From assembly GCF_002355335.1 (NCBI RefSeq), contig NZ_AP014946.1:4479501-4543500 (forward strand): a stretch of DNA of 64,000 nt, read 5' to 3'. The notes under the pieces were generated by a model. That model was not told the DNA's origin, did no database searches, and was given only the letters and a program-made list of their open reading frames with translations. Below, piece after piece: positions 1-7,813 of the stretch (positions within the stretch are counted from its first letter, which is position 1; each line of letters begins with the position of its first letter). The position numbers and the translations under genes were made by a program. This DNA is from Variibacter gotjawalensis (GTDB lineage: Bacteria; Pseudomonadota; Alphaproteobacteria; Rhizobiales; Xanthobacteraceae).

Positions 1-234
1 TGCAATGTTCGGCTTCGCATTGAAATCGCCGGCCTCAAGCCGCTCAAGATACGACTTGAGACGAGCCATCCCATGCGTGCCGATCCCCCGCATATCGCTG
101 CGGAGCAAGATCTCGGCCGTCGCAACCGCATCGCCACCGGGCACACCGGCGGACTGTAGGACCTGCGCGGCCCACGCCGTCAATGCGTCGGTACTGTAGC
201 GATTTGCGCTTGCGTCAACGGGGGATGGTGACAT
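1..234 (-). CDS. Ldh family (malate/L-lactate/ureidoglycolate-type) NAD(P)-dependent oxidoreductase, partial
   Basis: The first 78 codons of a gene that runs off the left edge. I translated it by hand: ATG at 234-232, then a helical N-terminus and the family's conserved block reading LLRSDMRGIGTHGMARLKSY. The (S/T)HG and ARL residues belong to the nucleotide/substrate site of the malate/L-lactate dehydrogenase 2 family, which oxidises 2-hydroxy acids in the cytoplasm. The start lies inside the last codons of the upstream Bug gene (20-base overlap), so the two are translationally coupled and this is the last visible gene of the UxaA operon. The C-terminal two thirds are not in the window, so the substrate cannot be assigned. 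Confidence 0.8.
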   Translation of the reverse strand, partial: MSPSPVDASANRYSTDALTAWAAQVLQSAGVPGGDAVATAEILLRSDMRGIGTHGMARLKSYLERLEAGDFNAKPNIA

Positions 235-1192
235 TGGCTTCCTTGATCGCAGCCGTCAGACGCGCGATCTCACGGTCGTTCTCTTGCGCGAAAGTTTTGC
301 CGTCCTCCCAGAGGACTTCGTTTCCGATCGACGTCATCTTTTCGACTATCGCGGGATCCTTCATCACGGCGTGCATCTCGCGCTGAAGTCGCGCGACGAC
401 CTCGGGCGGCGTGCCGGCCGGTGCGAAGAAGCCGTACCACGTCGGAAAGCCGTCGAGATCGACGCCGAGCGCTTCTTTCGCGGTCGGCAACTCCGGGAAA
501 ATGGCAGAGCGGCGCGGCGACACCACAACGAGACCGCGTGCTTTGCCGGACGCGACAACGGAAACCATTGCGGGAACGGCTGCGGCGCCCGCCGTCAACG
601 TGTTGCTGAGCACATCGTTGACGATGAAGGTCGCCCCTCTGTAGGCGATATTCTGAATCTGCGAGCCCATCTGTTTGTTGATGAGCTCGATCTCCACTTG
701 CGGCAGCGATCCGACGCCCGGAACGCCGATGCTTACTTTCTGCGCCGGATCCTTGGCGCCGAGAACGAGGTCCTTGAACGTCTTGTAGGGCGACTCCGTC
801 GCAACGACGATTACGGTCGGCGCGAAAGCCACTTTAGCGATCGGGACGAAATCCTTGATCGGGTCGTAGTTCACCTTGCTGACGAAGGGCATGACGGTGA
901 TCGCCGGGTTGGCGGTCACCAGCAAGGTGTAGCCGTCGGGAGCGGCACCCGCGACGAGTGCCGCTCCTATGGCGCCGGTTGCACCCGGCTTGTTCTCAAC
1001 GACGACCGAACGGCCGAACCGCTTCTGCAGTTCGGCCGCCATGATGCGGCCCGTGATGTCGACACCGCCCGCGGGCGGATAGTTCGACACGATGGTGATG
1101 CCGCGAGACGGATAGTCGGAACTCGCGGCCGGCAGGCAAAAACAGAAAACAAAGACGCCCAGCGCTAGGGCAAACGGCTTCCCCCCATGCAT
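215..1192 (-). CDS. Bug-family tripartite tricarboxylate transporter substrate-binding protein (TctC-like)
   Basis: A 325-aa periplasmic solute receptor. A Sec signal peptide covers about residues 1-24 (hydrophobic core then PAASS). The mature part starts with the Bug signature: YPSRGITIVSNYPPAGGVD, then VVENKPGA and GAALVAGAAPDGYTLL. Length matches the family. A strong Shine-Dalgarno (GGAGGA) precedes ATG 1192. Bug proteins bind carboxylates for TctAB permeases, but no TctA or TctB lies nearby; such orphan receptors are common in Hyphomicrobiales and Burkholderiales. It lies 42 bases after the UxaA large-subunit gene and overlaps the Ldh-type dehydrogenase, so the ligand is probably the hydroxy or sugar acid that those enzymes consume. 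The ligand itself is inference. Confidence 0.92.
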   Translation of the reverse strand: MHGGKPFALALGVFVFCFCLPAASSDYPSRGITIVSNYPPAGGVDITGRIMAAELQKRFGRSVVVENKPGATGAIGAALVAGAAPDGYTLLVTANPAITVMPFVSKVNYDPIKDFVPIAKVAFAPTVIVVATESPYKTFKDLVLGAKDPAQKVSIGVPGVGSLPQVEIELINKQMGSQIQNIAYRGATFIVNDVLSNTLTAGAAAVPAMVSVVASGKARGLVVVSPRRSAIFPELPTAKEALGVDLDGFPTWYGFFAPAGTPPEVVARLQREMHAVMKDPAIVEKMTSIGNEVLWEDGKTFAQENDREIARLTAAIKEANVTIPR

Positions 1193-1234
1193 TCCATCCT
1201 CCCGGTTTCCTTTTTTCTGTTCTTATTTTTGTTC

Positions 1235-2389
1235 TTACATCGATAGACCGAACCGGCTGATGGCCGACTCTTGAACGCTGAGCACTTCGGAGGTCGTCAG
1301 TTCTCCGCTCGCGATGCTGATCATGTGTTCGAACAGGCGCGTGCCCGCCGAGTCGATCGTCTCGTCTTTTTCGAGCACCGCTGAAACGTCGAAATCGACA
1401 TTGTCCGAGAAGGTATCGATCGTGTTGCGATTGCCGCTGACCTTGACGACGGTCATCACCGGATGTCCGATCGGATTGCCGACACCGGTCGAGAACAACG
1501 CGAGCTGGCAACCCGCAGCCGCGAGACCCGTTATCGACTCGACGGCAGGGGCGGGGCCGTTCATGAAATGAAGCCCCGGCTTGGTCGGGCCTTCGCCATA
1601 GCCGAGAACGTCGACGAGCGGCGATGTCCCGGATTTCGCCATCGCGCCAAGTGCCTTCTCTTCGATCGTCGTCAAACCGCCCCGGATATTGTCCGGCGTT
1701 GGATTTGAGCCACGAAGATCGACGCCTTGGCTGATGATCTGCTGCTCGACATCGTTGACCTCGTGCAGAAATTTCTCGCGTACCGCACTATCGATCGCGC
1801 GGTCCGCGAACAGATGCTCGGCGCCGAAGAATTCGGAAGTCTCGCTGATGATCGCACTACCGCCGGCCGCCACGACCTTGTCGGCGACAACACCGATGGA
1901 CGGATTCGATGCAAGGCCAGAGGTCGTGTCTGAACCGCCGCATTCCAGACCTAAAAGAAGCTTCGACAGAGGGAACGAGCGCCTCGTTTGCTTTGAGGCT
2001 TGACGCGCGAAGTTGGCGGCGAGGCGCGTGCCGAGCGCGATCGCCTCGATCGTTCCGCCTGCAATCTGGATGTCTACGCTGCCGACGGGCTTGCCCGAAG
2101 CCTTGATGAGGTTCACGAGTTCGGTTGTCGTATGCGGCTCTAGTCCGACAACCACGACGGCCGCGATGTTCGGGTTCCGGCACAGACCGGCGGTCGCATT
2201 CAGCGTAATGGCGCGATCCCGCCCCAACTGGCCCCGGATGTAGGAGCCCGGAATGTAGACACTGCCTTTGATCGCAGCCGCGATTCCGCGCGTCACTGGA
2301 TTACACGTATCCATCACGGACACGATCGCCACCAAATTGCGGATGCCGGCCGATCCGTCCGGGCGCTCATAGCCTTGGAAGGATTGCAT
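1235..2389 (-). CDS. UxaA-family hydro-lyase, large (C-terminal) subunit
   Basis: A 384-aa protein of the altronate/galactarate dehydratase family (UxaA C-terminal and GarD-like region). It opens with FQGYERPDGSAGIRNLVAIVSVMDTCNPVTR, shown here only as a landmark pattern: the R-x-D-G-x-x-G-x-R-N segment and the following cysteine. Further on is LGLECGGSDTTSGLASNP, whose cysteine and glycines are typical of the Fe-dependent active site. In this family these enzymes dehydrate sugar acids such as altronate, galactarate or sulfolactate. Its ATG shares one base with the stop (TGATG) of the small-subunit gene, so the two are co-translated halves of one enzyme. The sugar acid cannot be read from sequence. 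Confidence 0.88.
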   Translation of the reverse strand: MQSFQGYERPDGSAGIRNLVAIVSVMDTCNPVTRGIAAAIKGSVYIPGSYIRGQLGRDRAITLNATAGLCRNPNIAAVVVVGLEPHTTTELVNLIKASGKPVGSVDIQIAGGTIEAIALGTRLAANFARQASKQTRRSFPLSKLLLGLECGGSDTTSGLASNPSIGVVADKVVAAGGSAIISETSEFFGAEHLFADRAIDSAVREKFLHEVNDVEQQIISQGVDLRGSNPTPDNIRGGLTTIEEKALGAMAKSGTSPLVDVLGYGEGPTKPGLHFMNGPAPAVESITGLAAAGCQLALFSTGVGNPIGHPVMTVVKVSGNRNTIDTFSDNVDFDVSAVLEKDETIDSAGTRLFEHMISIASGELTTSEVLSVQESAISRFGLSM

Positions 2390-2682
2390 CAGCGCGCTCC
2401 CTGCTTGTCGCCACGGCCGCGAAGCGCTTCCACGTTATGCACGTGCACATGATCGCCGGTGGCGATCGCATCGGTCGCCTGACCGATCACCTTGCCGTAT
2501 TTGAGAATGGTTTCGCCCTTTGCGATCGGTCGCAACGCGAACTTGTGGCCAAACGCAACGTCGCGCACTAAGTCGACAAGCCCTTTAGCATTGCCAGCTA
2601 GCTGAACGGCCTCACCCTTCCGCGCCGAATCGACCAAGGTTGCGACATTGTCGTCGCCGTTGAGCACTATCGCTCGCGCCAC
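2389..2682 (-). CDS. UxaA-family hydro-lyase, small (SAF-domain) subunit
   Basis: A 97-aa SAF-domain protein, the N-terminal module of altronate-dehydratase-type enzymes. I chose GTG 2682-2680 because GGGAGA sits just upstream and the family fold starts there (VARAIVLNGDDNVATLV); a longer reading frame to 2763 would run into the regulatory region. The end of the domain shows GDHVHVHNVEALRGRG, whose histidines are the typical SAF metal-site end. It is the first gene of the leftward operon with the large subunit, the Bug receptor and the Ldh-type dehydrogenase, and it faces a divergent GntR regulator. Confidence 0.85.
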   Translation of the reverse strand: MARAIVLNGDDNVATLVDSARKGEAVQLAGNAKGLVDLVRDVAFGHKFALRPIAKGETILKYGKVIGQATDAIATGDHVHVHNVEALRGRGDKQGAR

Positions 2683-2827
2683 GCTGCTCTCCCATATTAG
2701 TCCGCTAGAGGACTCGGTGTTGTAGGAGCGCCAAGCTGAGTGGCAACTTTCTCCTACTGACACTGCTCCAGGACAGTTTTTGACTTGTTATGGAAAGAGC
2801 GTGATCTGGATCAGTGCGGAAGTCAAC

Positions 2828-2843
2828 AGTCCTATATAGGACT
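2828..2843. promoter_or_regulatory. Perfect 16-bp palindrome, probable GntR operator
   Basis: AGTCCTATATAGGACT is identical on both strands. It lies in the 225-base divergent region between the UxaA small subunit and the GntR gene. Related half-sites nearby are AGAGGACT at 2707-2714 and the inverted pair GTAGGAG (2722-2728) / CTCCTAC (2751-2757). This arrangement suggests the adjacent GntR protein controls both directions. An FNR/FixK-like TGAT-N4-ATCA box lies at 2802-2813. Confidence 0.55.
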
Positions 2844-2907
2844 TGTCGCGACTTGCCGTGTGCGTTCTTCGGCTGCTACCTCGGTCAACGTAAGTCGACG
2901 AGGACCG

Positions 2908-3600
2908 ATGACCAAAGTCTCCAACATTGCAGAAAGCCTGATTGGCAGCATCGAGGATGGTTCTTTACGAGAGGGCGAACAGCTGCCTTCTGAAGAGAAG
3001 CTTGCAGCACATTATCGAGTAAGTGTCGGTACGGTGCAGAAGGCACTTTCGCGTCTCGCAAGTAGCGGGCTCGTATCGCGCGAACATGGGCGAGGAACGT
3101 TTGTTGGGCGGCCATCGATCGGACCGGCCGAACTCCGCTTTCTCCGCTTTCGTGATCCAGATGGTTCAATTCTTCCGTCCTACGTACGAGTTCGCTCTAT
3201 TCGCCGCATCGCGCGAAAAGGTCCTTGGTCAGAGTTTCTGGGAGGTCAGGCTTTCATCAAAATTGAGCGTCTGATTAACTTAGGCGGACGCCTCGATGTC
3301 TTCAGCGAGTTTTGGTTGCGAGAAGCAGATTTTGAAAGACTTGAGGACGTCAGTCGTCAGCATCTCGAGCAGAATCTGCGCATAATTCTCAGCAAGGAAT
3401 TATCGCTGCCAACACTGCGGGCCGATCAATGGATCCGCTGCGATCAGCTTCCAGACAAAGCAGCGAAAGTGCTTGGCTGCAGAACCGGGCAAATTGGCAT
3501 GACCCTCGTGCTGCGCGGATACACACTACGCAATCGAGAGCTCTACTATCAGACGATCTACTCTGGCCCATTCTCAGAGCAATACCTGGTGGTTCGGTAA
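2908..3600 (+). CDS. GntR-family transcriptional regulator, HutC/UTRA type
   Basis: A 231-aa repressor-type regulator. A winged helix-turn-helix covers residues 1-75 (GEQLPSEEKLAAHYRVSVGT, then VQKALSRLASSGLV and GRGTFVG). A UTRA-type effector domain follows to the end. The ATG at 2908 starts exactly at the HTH domain and follows GAGGAC; upstream codons in frame have no family similarity. It is divergent from the UxaA/Bug/Ldh operon with a perfect palindrome in between, so it most likely senses the substrate or an intermediate of that pathway. The effector is not identifiable from sequence. Confidence 0.88.
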   Translation: MTKVSNIAESLIGSIEDGSLREGEQLPSEEKLAAHYRVSVGTVQKALSRLASSGLVSREHGRGTFVGRPSIGPAELRFLRFRDPDGSILPSYVRVRSIRRIARKGPWSEFLGGQAFIKIERLINLGGRLDVFSEFWLREADFERLEDVSRQHLEQNLRIILSKELSLPTLRADQWIRCDQLPDKAAKVLGCRTGQIGMTLVLRGYTLRNRELYYQTIYSGPFSEQYLVVR

Positions 3601-4054
3601 GTCAAATAGGATCGCGCTTCGACTTGGGGCTGGGTCAGAAGCTACGCCGCTTTGCGCCCCATTTCGGACGTTTAGACTTCGAGCCGAAAGAACCAAAAGT
3701 TGCCGTTGGCAGCCAACGGTGGGTTTCTAAGCTCTAGTGGCTAGCGCGCTCGACAACTACACGAGTTCCGAGTGGAGCGCTCGATCCGACGCGCAATTCG
3801 TTGCGGTTCGCACTGCGCTGGTTAGGGCAAAGACTAGCTTCGTCTCCGCCAAGATCATTTTCCGTAATGATTGCAGCTACTTATAGCGGCGATCGTCGGG
3901 TATTTTGTAGCAGGATTTGCGGCGCCATGTGGAGCATACTCCTCACTCCGGGAGCGAAGCCGGCTGTGGAAAACCAGTCATGCTGATCAGCACCTGGGCG
4001 ATGTGGCGCTATACCTTCAGCGAGTTAGGCCTCCTGTGAGCTGATAACCCCGTC
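3601..4054. other. Intergenic, no confident gene
   Basis: Only a weak 56-codon frame from TTG 3867 is visible. It encodes one hydrophobic stretch (IAAIVGYFVAGFAAPCGA) and has no ribosome site. I do not call it a gene. No terminator was recognised. Confidence 0.4.
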
Positions 4055-4930
4055 ATGAAGTCACGCCGCATCAAGTTAGGTCGACTTGTCGGTCACGAAT
4101 TTCACAAAGCACAGCGAGCGGTCAGAGACTCAGTCTCAGGAATGGAGTTGCTCAAGCTGCTCATCGGCCAACGCGCTGCCGCGCAGAAGGCTTTTCTTCA
4201 AGGGTGTGCAACTGCGTTGGTCCTCTCGCTCTGGATCGCAAGTCAGAAAGCTGCCCCTGGACTTGAGATTTCAATCAGCACTTTGAAGCTCGTTGTTCCA
4301 TCGGTCTACGTCCTCTTTGTTATAGCTGGCGCTTCTCTCGCAGCGGCTATCAATGGCGCAAATTATTTGATCGTCAGTTCTCTTTTCCCGCGACTGTCGC
4401 GCGCGAGATTTGGTGGAGCGGACCCTGCGATCCTGCTCGACGCAAGCAACGCATGGAGCGACTCGTTGCTTCCCCAATTCCGCTTCTACAAATCAGGTCG
4501 CTGGCAAAAATTTTGGGTGCTGGTAACGCTCGTCGTCGTGATGATGCCATTGATGACAATCGCCCTAATTGTCTACTCGACGGCGGTACCGGCGGCGTTC
4601 AAGTTGGCGTTCCAAACTGATCAGAGAATTTATCACCGAGTGATAGCGGTCGCCGCCTTGGTGATGTTTACGTATCCCGCCGTGCTGATCGTCCTGTATT
4701 CGAAGTCCTTCCGCTTCCATCGGAACGCGAGCTTTATCCGATGGCTGTTCTTGTTCAGGGTTTACCGGCGCAGTTTCGTGAGCCCTGCAACGGTCAACTC
4801 ATGGGAAGCTAACGTCGCTCGATGGGTAGCTGAGCCGAAAGAACCAAACCAAGGATTCGGTCGGTTATCTTTTCGATCGAAGTCTGCCGACGCCAAGTTC
4901 GGAAAGGTCGAGCCTGATCCGCGATCTTGA
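4055..4930 (+). CDS. Membrane protein of unknown function
   Basis: I do not recognise this 291-aa protein. It has a basic, soluble N-terminus of about 45 residues, then hydrophobic segments at about residues 48-65, 80-108, 156-182 and 204-222, and a basic C-terminal tail of about 60 residues, so a four-helix inner-membrane topology is likely. No enzymatic motif is evident. It lies between the GntR gene and a Bug remnant, and its codon use looks less GC-biased than its neighbours, consistent with transferred DNA. No clear Shine-Dalgarno precedes ATG 4055, so the start is uncertain. Confidence 0.5.
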   Translation: MKSRRIKLGRLVGHEFHKAQRAVRDSVSGMELLKLLIGQRAAAQKAFLQGCATALVLSLWIASQKAAPGLEISISTLKLVVPSVYVLFVIAGASLAAAINGANYLIVSSLFPRLSRARFGGADPAILLDASNAWSDSLLPQFRFYKSGRWQKFWVLVTLVVVMMPLMTIALIVYSTAVPAAFKLAFQTDQRIYHRVIAVAALVMFTYPAVLIVLYSKSFRFHRNASFIRWLFLFRVYRRSFVSPATVNSWEANVARWVAEPKEPNQGFGRLSFRSKSADAKFGKVEPDPRS

Positions 4931-4957
4931 GGGGCAGACGGCCGGCCGCACGAATTC

Positions 4958-5203
4958 GTGAGCGGTTACGAAGCGAGCGGGTGGAACGGGCTTTGTGCGC
5001 CGAAGGATACGCCGGCCGACATCGTTGAGAAGGTGAATAGTGCGGTCAACGCTAGTCTCTCCGATTTAAAACTGGCGGCGCGATTGTCAGACCTCGGAGC
5101 GATGGCGATAGCTGGATCGCCCGCGCAGTTCGGAGCTCTCATTGCGTCGGAAAGCGAAAAGTGGGCGAAAGTGATCCGAGTGGCGAACGTCAAAACCAGA
5201 TGA
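4958..5203 (+). pseudogene. C-terminal remnant of a Bug-family solute receptor
   Basis: About 81 codons match only the last quarter of Bug proteins: GYEASGWNGLCAPKDTPADI, then EKVNSAVNASL, LGAMAIAGSPAQFGALI and SEKWAKVI. Intact copies in this window (215-1192 and 7814-8773) show the same end region. No signal peptide or N-terminal two thirds is present upstream, where an unrelated membrane gene ends at 4930. It is a truncated fragment, probably left by a deletion or recombination between receptor genes. A GTG at 4958 could start translation but no function is expected. Confidence 0.8.
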
Positions 5204-5419
5204 GAAGCGATGCTCAAGGCCGCGGTCTCCCGGCGCGCGGCAAATGCCGTCTACAGACGCTGAGCCGCCGTCCGCTTTCGGCCCCATTGCCGCCGGACGC
5301 TTAAGCTCGTCCGCAACCAAACTCCGCACGCCGAAGCATCGCGTGTTCTTGACGCAAAACTAGCATCGTGCATGTTGCGGCTCTCTACGCCCCACTCCTC
5401 TGATCGCAGCTCCAACGTC

Positions 5420-6319
5420 ATGCAAGATCGCTCGTCATCTCTGGCGCCAGTATGTCTTCCTCCAGATTTTCAACCAAAAACCCCGAAGCTTCGGTTGCCG
5501 GATTTGGTTTGCGACTGCCACGCGCACATTTGCGGACCCGGCTCAGTTTTTTCTTACAGCCCCGACAGGATCTACACGCCTCCAGACGCTTTACTGAGCG
5601 ATTATCAGACGATGCTTCGCGTGCTGGGTGTGAAGCGCGCGGTGCTCGTGCAACCAAGCGTTTATGGTTCTGACAACACGGTCTTGTTGAATGCTCTCAA
5701 AGAGGCAGGAAGCGAATTTCGCGGAGTTGCTGTCGTCGACCCAGCAATAAGCGACAACGACCTTGAACGACTGTCAACAGCCGGTGTCAGGGGTGTCCGG
5801 ATCAACATCGTGGATGTGAAGTCCGGCGGCGCGGCCTTTGATTTCCAAAGTCTGCGTTTGCTCGCCGAACGCATACGTCCGCTCGGCTGGCACATGGAAT
5901 TTTTGCTCCACGTTGATACGTTTCCCGACTTTGCGATCACATTCGAAAACTTTCCCGTCGATATCGTTTTCGGACATCTTGGGTACACAGCGCCTGGCAC
6001 AACTCCGGACAACGGAGGCTTTCAAGATTTACTGAAGCTGCTTCGGAATGGGCGAGCGTGGGTCAAGCTGACCGGGCCGTATCGAATTTCTCGAGAGCAA
6101 TTGCCCTACGCCGACGTCGTCACCTTGGCGCACGCATTGGTTGATGCGAACCCTGACCGCATCGTGTGGGGGACCGACTGGCCGCACGTTATGGTTCGCG
6201 GAGCCATGCCGAATGATGGAGACCTTTGCGATCTCCTGTCAGCATGGGTCCCGGATGAGACGGCCCGCGAAAAGATTCTTTGCTTGAATCCAGCAACGCT
6301 CTACGGTTTCGTTGATTAG
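5420..6319 (+). CDS. Amidohydrolase-2 family hydrolase, 2-pyrone-4,6-dicarboxylate lactonase-like
   Basis: A 299-aa TIM-barrel metal hydrolase. The N-terminal metal motif reads CDCHAHICGP (the HxH pair), the central part has LLHVDTFPD and FGHLGYTAPG, and the C-terminal metal aspartate is in VWGTDWPHVM. This pattern and length match LigI-like lactonases and L-fuconolactonase-type enzymes, which open cyclic ester rings of sugar or aromatic catabolites in the cytoplasm. I prefer ATG 5420 because homologues start close to the PPDFQPKTPKL segment; ATG 5372 is the alternative. It converges with the TAXI receptor gene 8 bases away and may serve either neighbouring pathway. Confidence 0.82.
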   Translation: MQDRSSSLAPVCLPPDFQPKTPKLRLPDLVCDCHAHICGPGSVFSYSPDRIYTPPDALLSDYQTMLRVLGVKRAVLVQPSVYGSDNTVLLNALKEAGSEFRGVAVVDPAISDNDLERLSTAGVRGVRINIVDVKSGGAAFDFQSLRLLAERIRPLGWHMEFLLHVDTFPDFAITFENFPVDIVFGHLGYTAPGTTPDNGGFQDLLKLLRNGRAWVKLTGPYRISREQLPYADVVTLAHALVDANPDRIVWGTDWPHVMVRGAMPNDGDLCDLLSAWVPDETAREKILCLNPATLYGFVD

Positions 6320-6326
6320 ACGCTTG

Positions 6327-7217
6327 TCAGATGAGACCGATTTCTTCGAAATAGCGCAGCGCGCCAGGATGGATAAGATCGCGGCGCGGCGCAGCCGCAA
6401 TAGTGTTCTGCGGTGTCGTTTCCGTCGCCTGATCGATCTCGCCGACTAACGCGTCGTGAGCGCGGTCGAGCGCACGAACGAAGTTGTAAGCTGAACCATC
6501 GCTCAATGAACGCCGAGCAAGTATCAAGCTCCACGAACCAACGGAGGCGATTGCTTCAGGCTGGCCGGGATAGCTTCCAGCTGACAACGTCAGCGGTTTT
6601 AGAAACGCGTGCTTGGCGAGTATGCGGTCGCACTCTAGCGTTGTGGGCGTGATGAAGCGTCCACCTTCCGGGCCTGAAAAAATCTTTACAAACCCGGGCC
6701 AGCCCGTTCCTCCACCCCAAAGCGCCGCGACGCGACCGTCTATGACCATGTCAGGGCCGTCGCCAGCTTTGTCCAGAAAGACAGCGTCGAAGTCGCGGTC
6801 CTGGACAAGGCCGAGCCCATCGAGAACATATCGATTGAGAATTACGAGTCCGGATCCTTTGGCGCCGAACGCAACACGTGACCCAACGAGATCCGTAACC
6901 GTTTGCACAGGCGAGTCCGCGCGAACCGCAAACATACCCGGCGTGGAATACATGGCCGCCACGATCCACAAGTAAGCGGGCAAGCGACCAATTCCGGCAA
7001 ATGCCTCATAGGCAACTTCGCCCTGAACGAGCGCAAAATCGAGTTCGTTTTGCTCGAGCAGCGGTACGTTCTCGGTGCTGCCCTTTGTATTGCGGCAAGC
7101 GATATACACTGAGCTATCGCGTTGGTTGACCGCCCTCGCTAACGCCTCCCCGTAAAAGGGGAAGCCACCGCCGGGTGTTGCAGTTCCTAGTGACAGGTTG
7201 ATCGTTTCGGAGCTCAT
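6327..7217 (-). CDS. TAXI-family TRAP transporter solute-binding protein
   Basis: A 296-aa receptor of the TAXI (TRAP-associated extracytoplasmic immunogenic) type. Diagnostic features are INLSLGTATPGGGFPFYGEA at the start, the block LLEQNELDFALVQGEVAYEA, VGSRVAFGAKGSG, and a LTLSAGSYPGQ-type segment. From ATG 7217 there is no signal peptide; a longer frame to 7256 does not add one either, so export is uncertain unless an upstream start was missed. No TRAP membrane subunits are nearby. It lies 51 bases after the carboxymuconolactone-decarboxylase-like gene and is probably co-transcribed with it. Ligand unknown. Confidence 0.82.
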   Translation of the reverse strand: MSSETINLSLGTATPGGGFPFYGEALARAVNQRDSSVYIACRNTKGSTENVPLLEQNELDFALVQGEVAYEAFAGIGRLPAYLWIVAAMYSTPGMFAVRADSPVQTVTDLVGSRVAFGAKGSGLVILNRYVLDGLGLVQDRDFDAVFLDKAGDGPDMVIDGRVAALWGGGTGWPGFVKIFSGPEGGRFITPTTLECDRILAKHAFLKPLTLSAGSYPGQPEAIASVGSWSLILARRSLSDGSAYNFVRALDRAHDALVGEIDQATETTPQNTIAAAPRRDLIHPGALRYFEEIGLI

Positions 7218-7268
7218 CAATGCACTCGTAAGTTTGCGCGCCGCTAAGCATCGCATTCGCGGGAGAAG

Positions 7269-7667
7269 CTATTTCTTTTCTTCCGGTTGGATTGCATCGC
7301 TGCCGAAAATTTCCGCTACGATCTGATGCGGTTCGATAGCGGCGGGAATCCCGCAGTACATCGCAATCAGCAACAGCACGTTTTGTATCTGCGGCAGAGT
7401 ACAGCCGTTCGCTTTGGCGCCCTTAGCGTGGACCCGGAATTCAGCGGTTCGGCCAGTCGCGGCCGTCATGGCAAGCATCACGAGGCTCCGGACGTCATTC
7501 GAAATGCCGTCCCGGCTCCATACGTCGCCGTAGACATACGCATTGATGATGTGTTGCAGCGGGGCACCGAAGTCGCCCGCTGCTTGCATCCTTTTTTGCA
7601 CGTCTGCCTCGCCGAAGAATTTTTGGCGGAGCGATAACCCTCTAGCGCTCAGTTCCTCGACATCCAT
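7269..7667 (-). CDS. Carboxymuconolactone decarboxylase family protein
   Basis: A 132-aa protein of the CMD/AhpD-like fold. Visible features are LRQKFFGEADVQKRMQAAGD near the start, a VWSRDGISNDVRSLVMLAMT helix pair, and a HAKGAKANGCTLPQIQNVLL segment matching the 4-carboxymuconolactone decarboxylase family. The usual CxxC of peroxidase-type AhpD members is absent, so a decarboxylase-like or uncharacterised role is more likely than antioxidant activity. ATG 7667 follows AAGGAA at good spacing and is preferred to ATG 7691. It is divergent from the Bug operon at 7814 and leads into the TAXI receptor gene. Confidence 0.85.
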   Translation of the reverse strand: MDVEELSARGLSLRQKFFGEADVQKRMQAAGDFGAPLQHIINAYVYGDVWSRDGISNDVRSLVMLAMTAATGRTAEFRVHAKGAKANGCTLPQIQNVLLLIAMYCGIPAAIEPHQIVAEIFGSDAIQPEEKK

Positions 7668-7775
7668 CGCGTATTCCTTTTGTCCGGTCATTTACAGCTG
7701 CAGGAGCGAATTGTAGCTCCCAGCGCTAACTTTTTCGCAGTCCACCGATTTGACGGCAAGATAATGATCCTATAG

Positions 7776-7789
7776 TTTGTCCGTACAAA
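7776..7789. promoter_or_regulatory. TTTGT-N4-ACAAA inverted repeat, candidate GntR operator
   Basis: A five-base inverted repeat, 25 bases before the strong ribosome site (GGGAGGA) of the Bug gene at 7814. TTGT-N4-ACAA resembles GntR-family half-site spacing, and a GntR gene is the fourth member of the operon. Autoregulation is inference. Confidence 0.4.
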
Positions 7790-7813
7790 TAACAATACCC
7801 GGGAGGATTTCGG

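Noticed and set aside
284-1168. 294-aa frame on the plus strand opposite the Bug gene
   Set aside because: It is the antisense shadow of a well-supported receptor gene, very rich in Arg/Asp/His, without ribosome site or family similarity.
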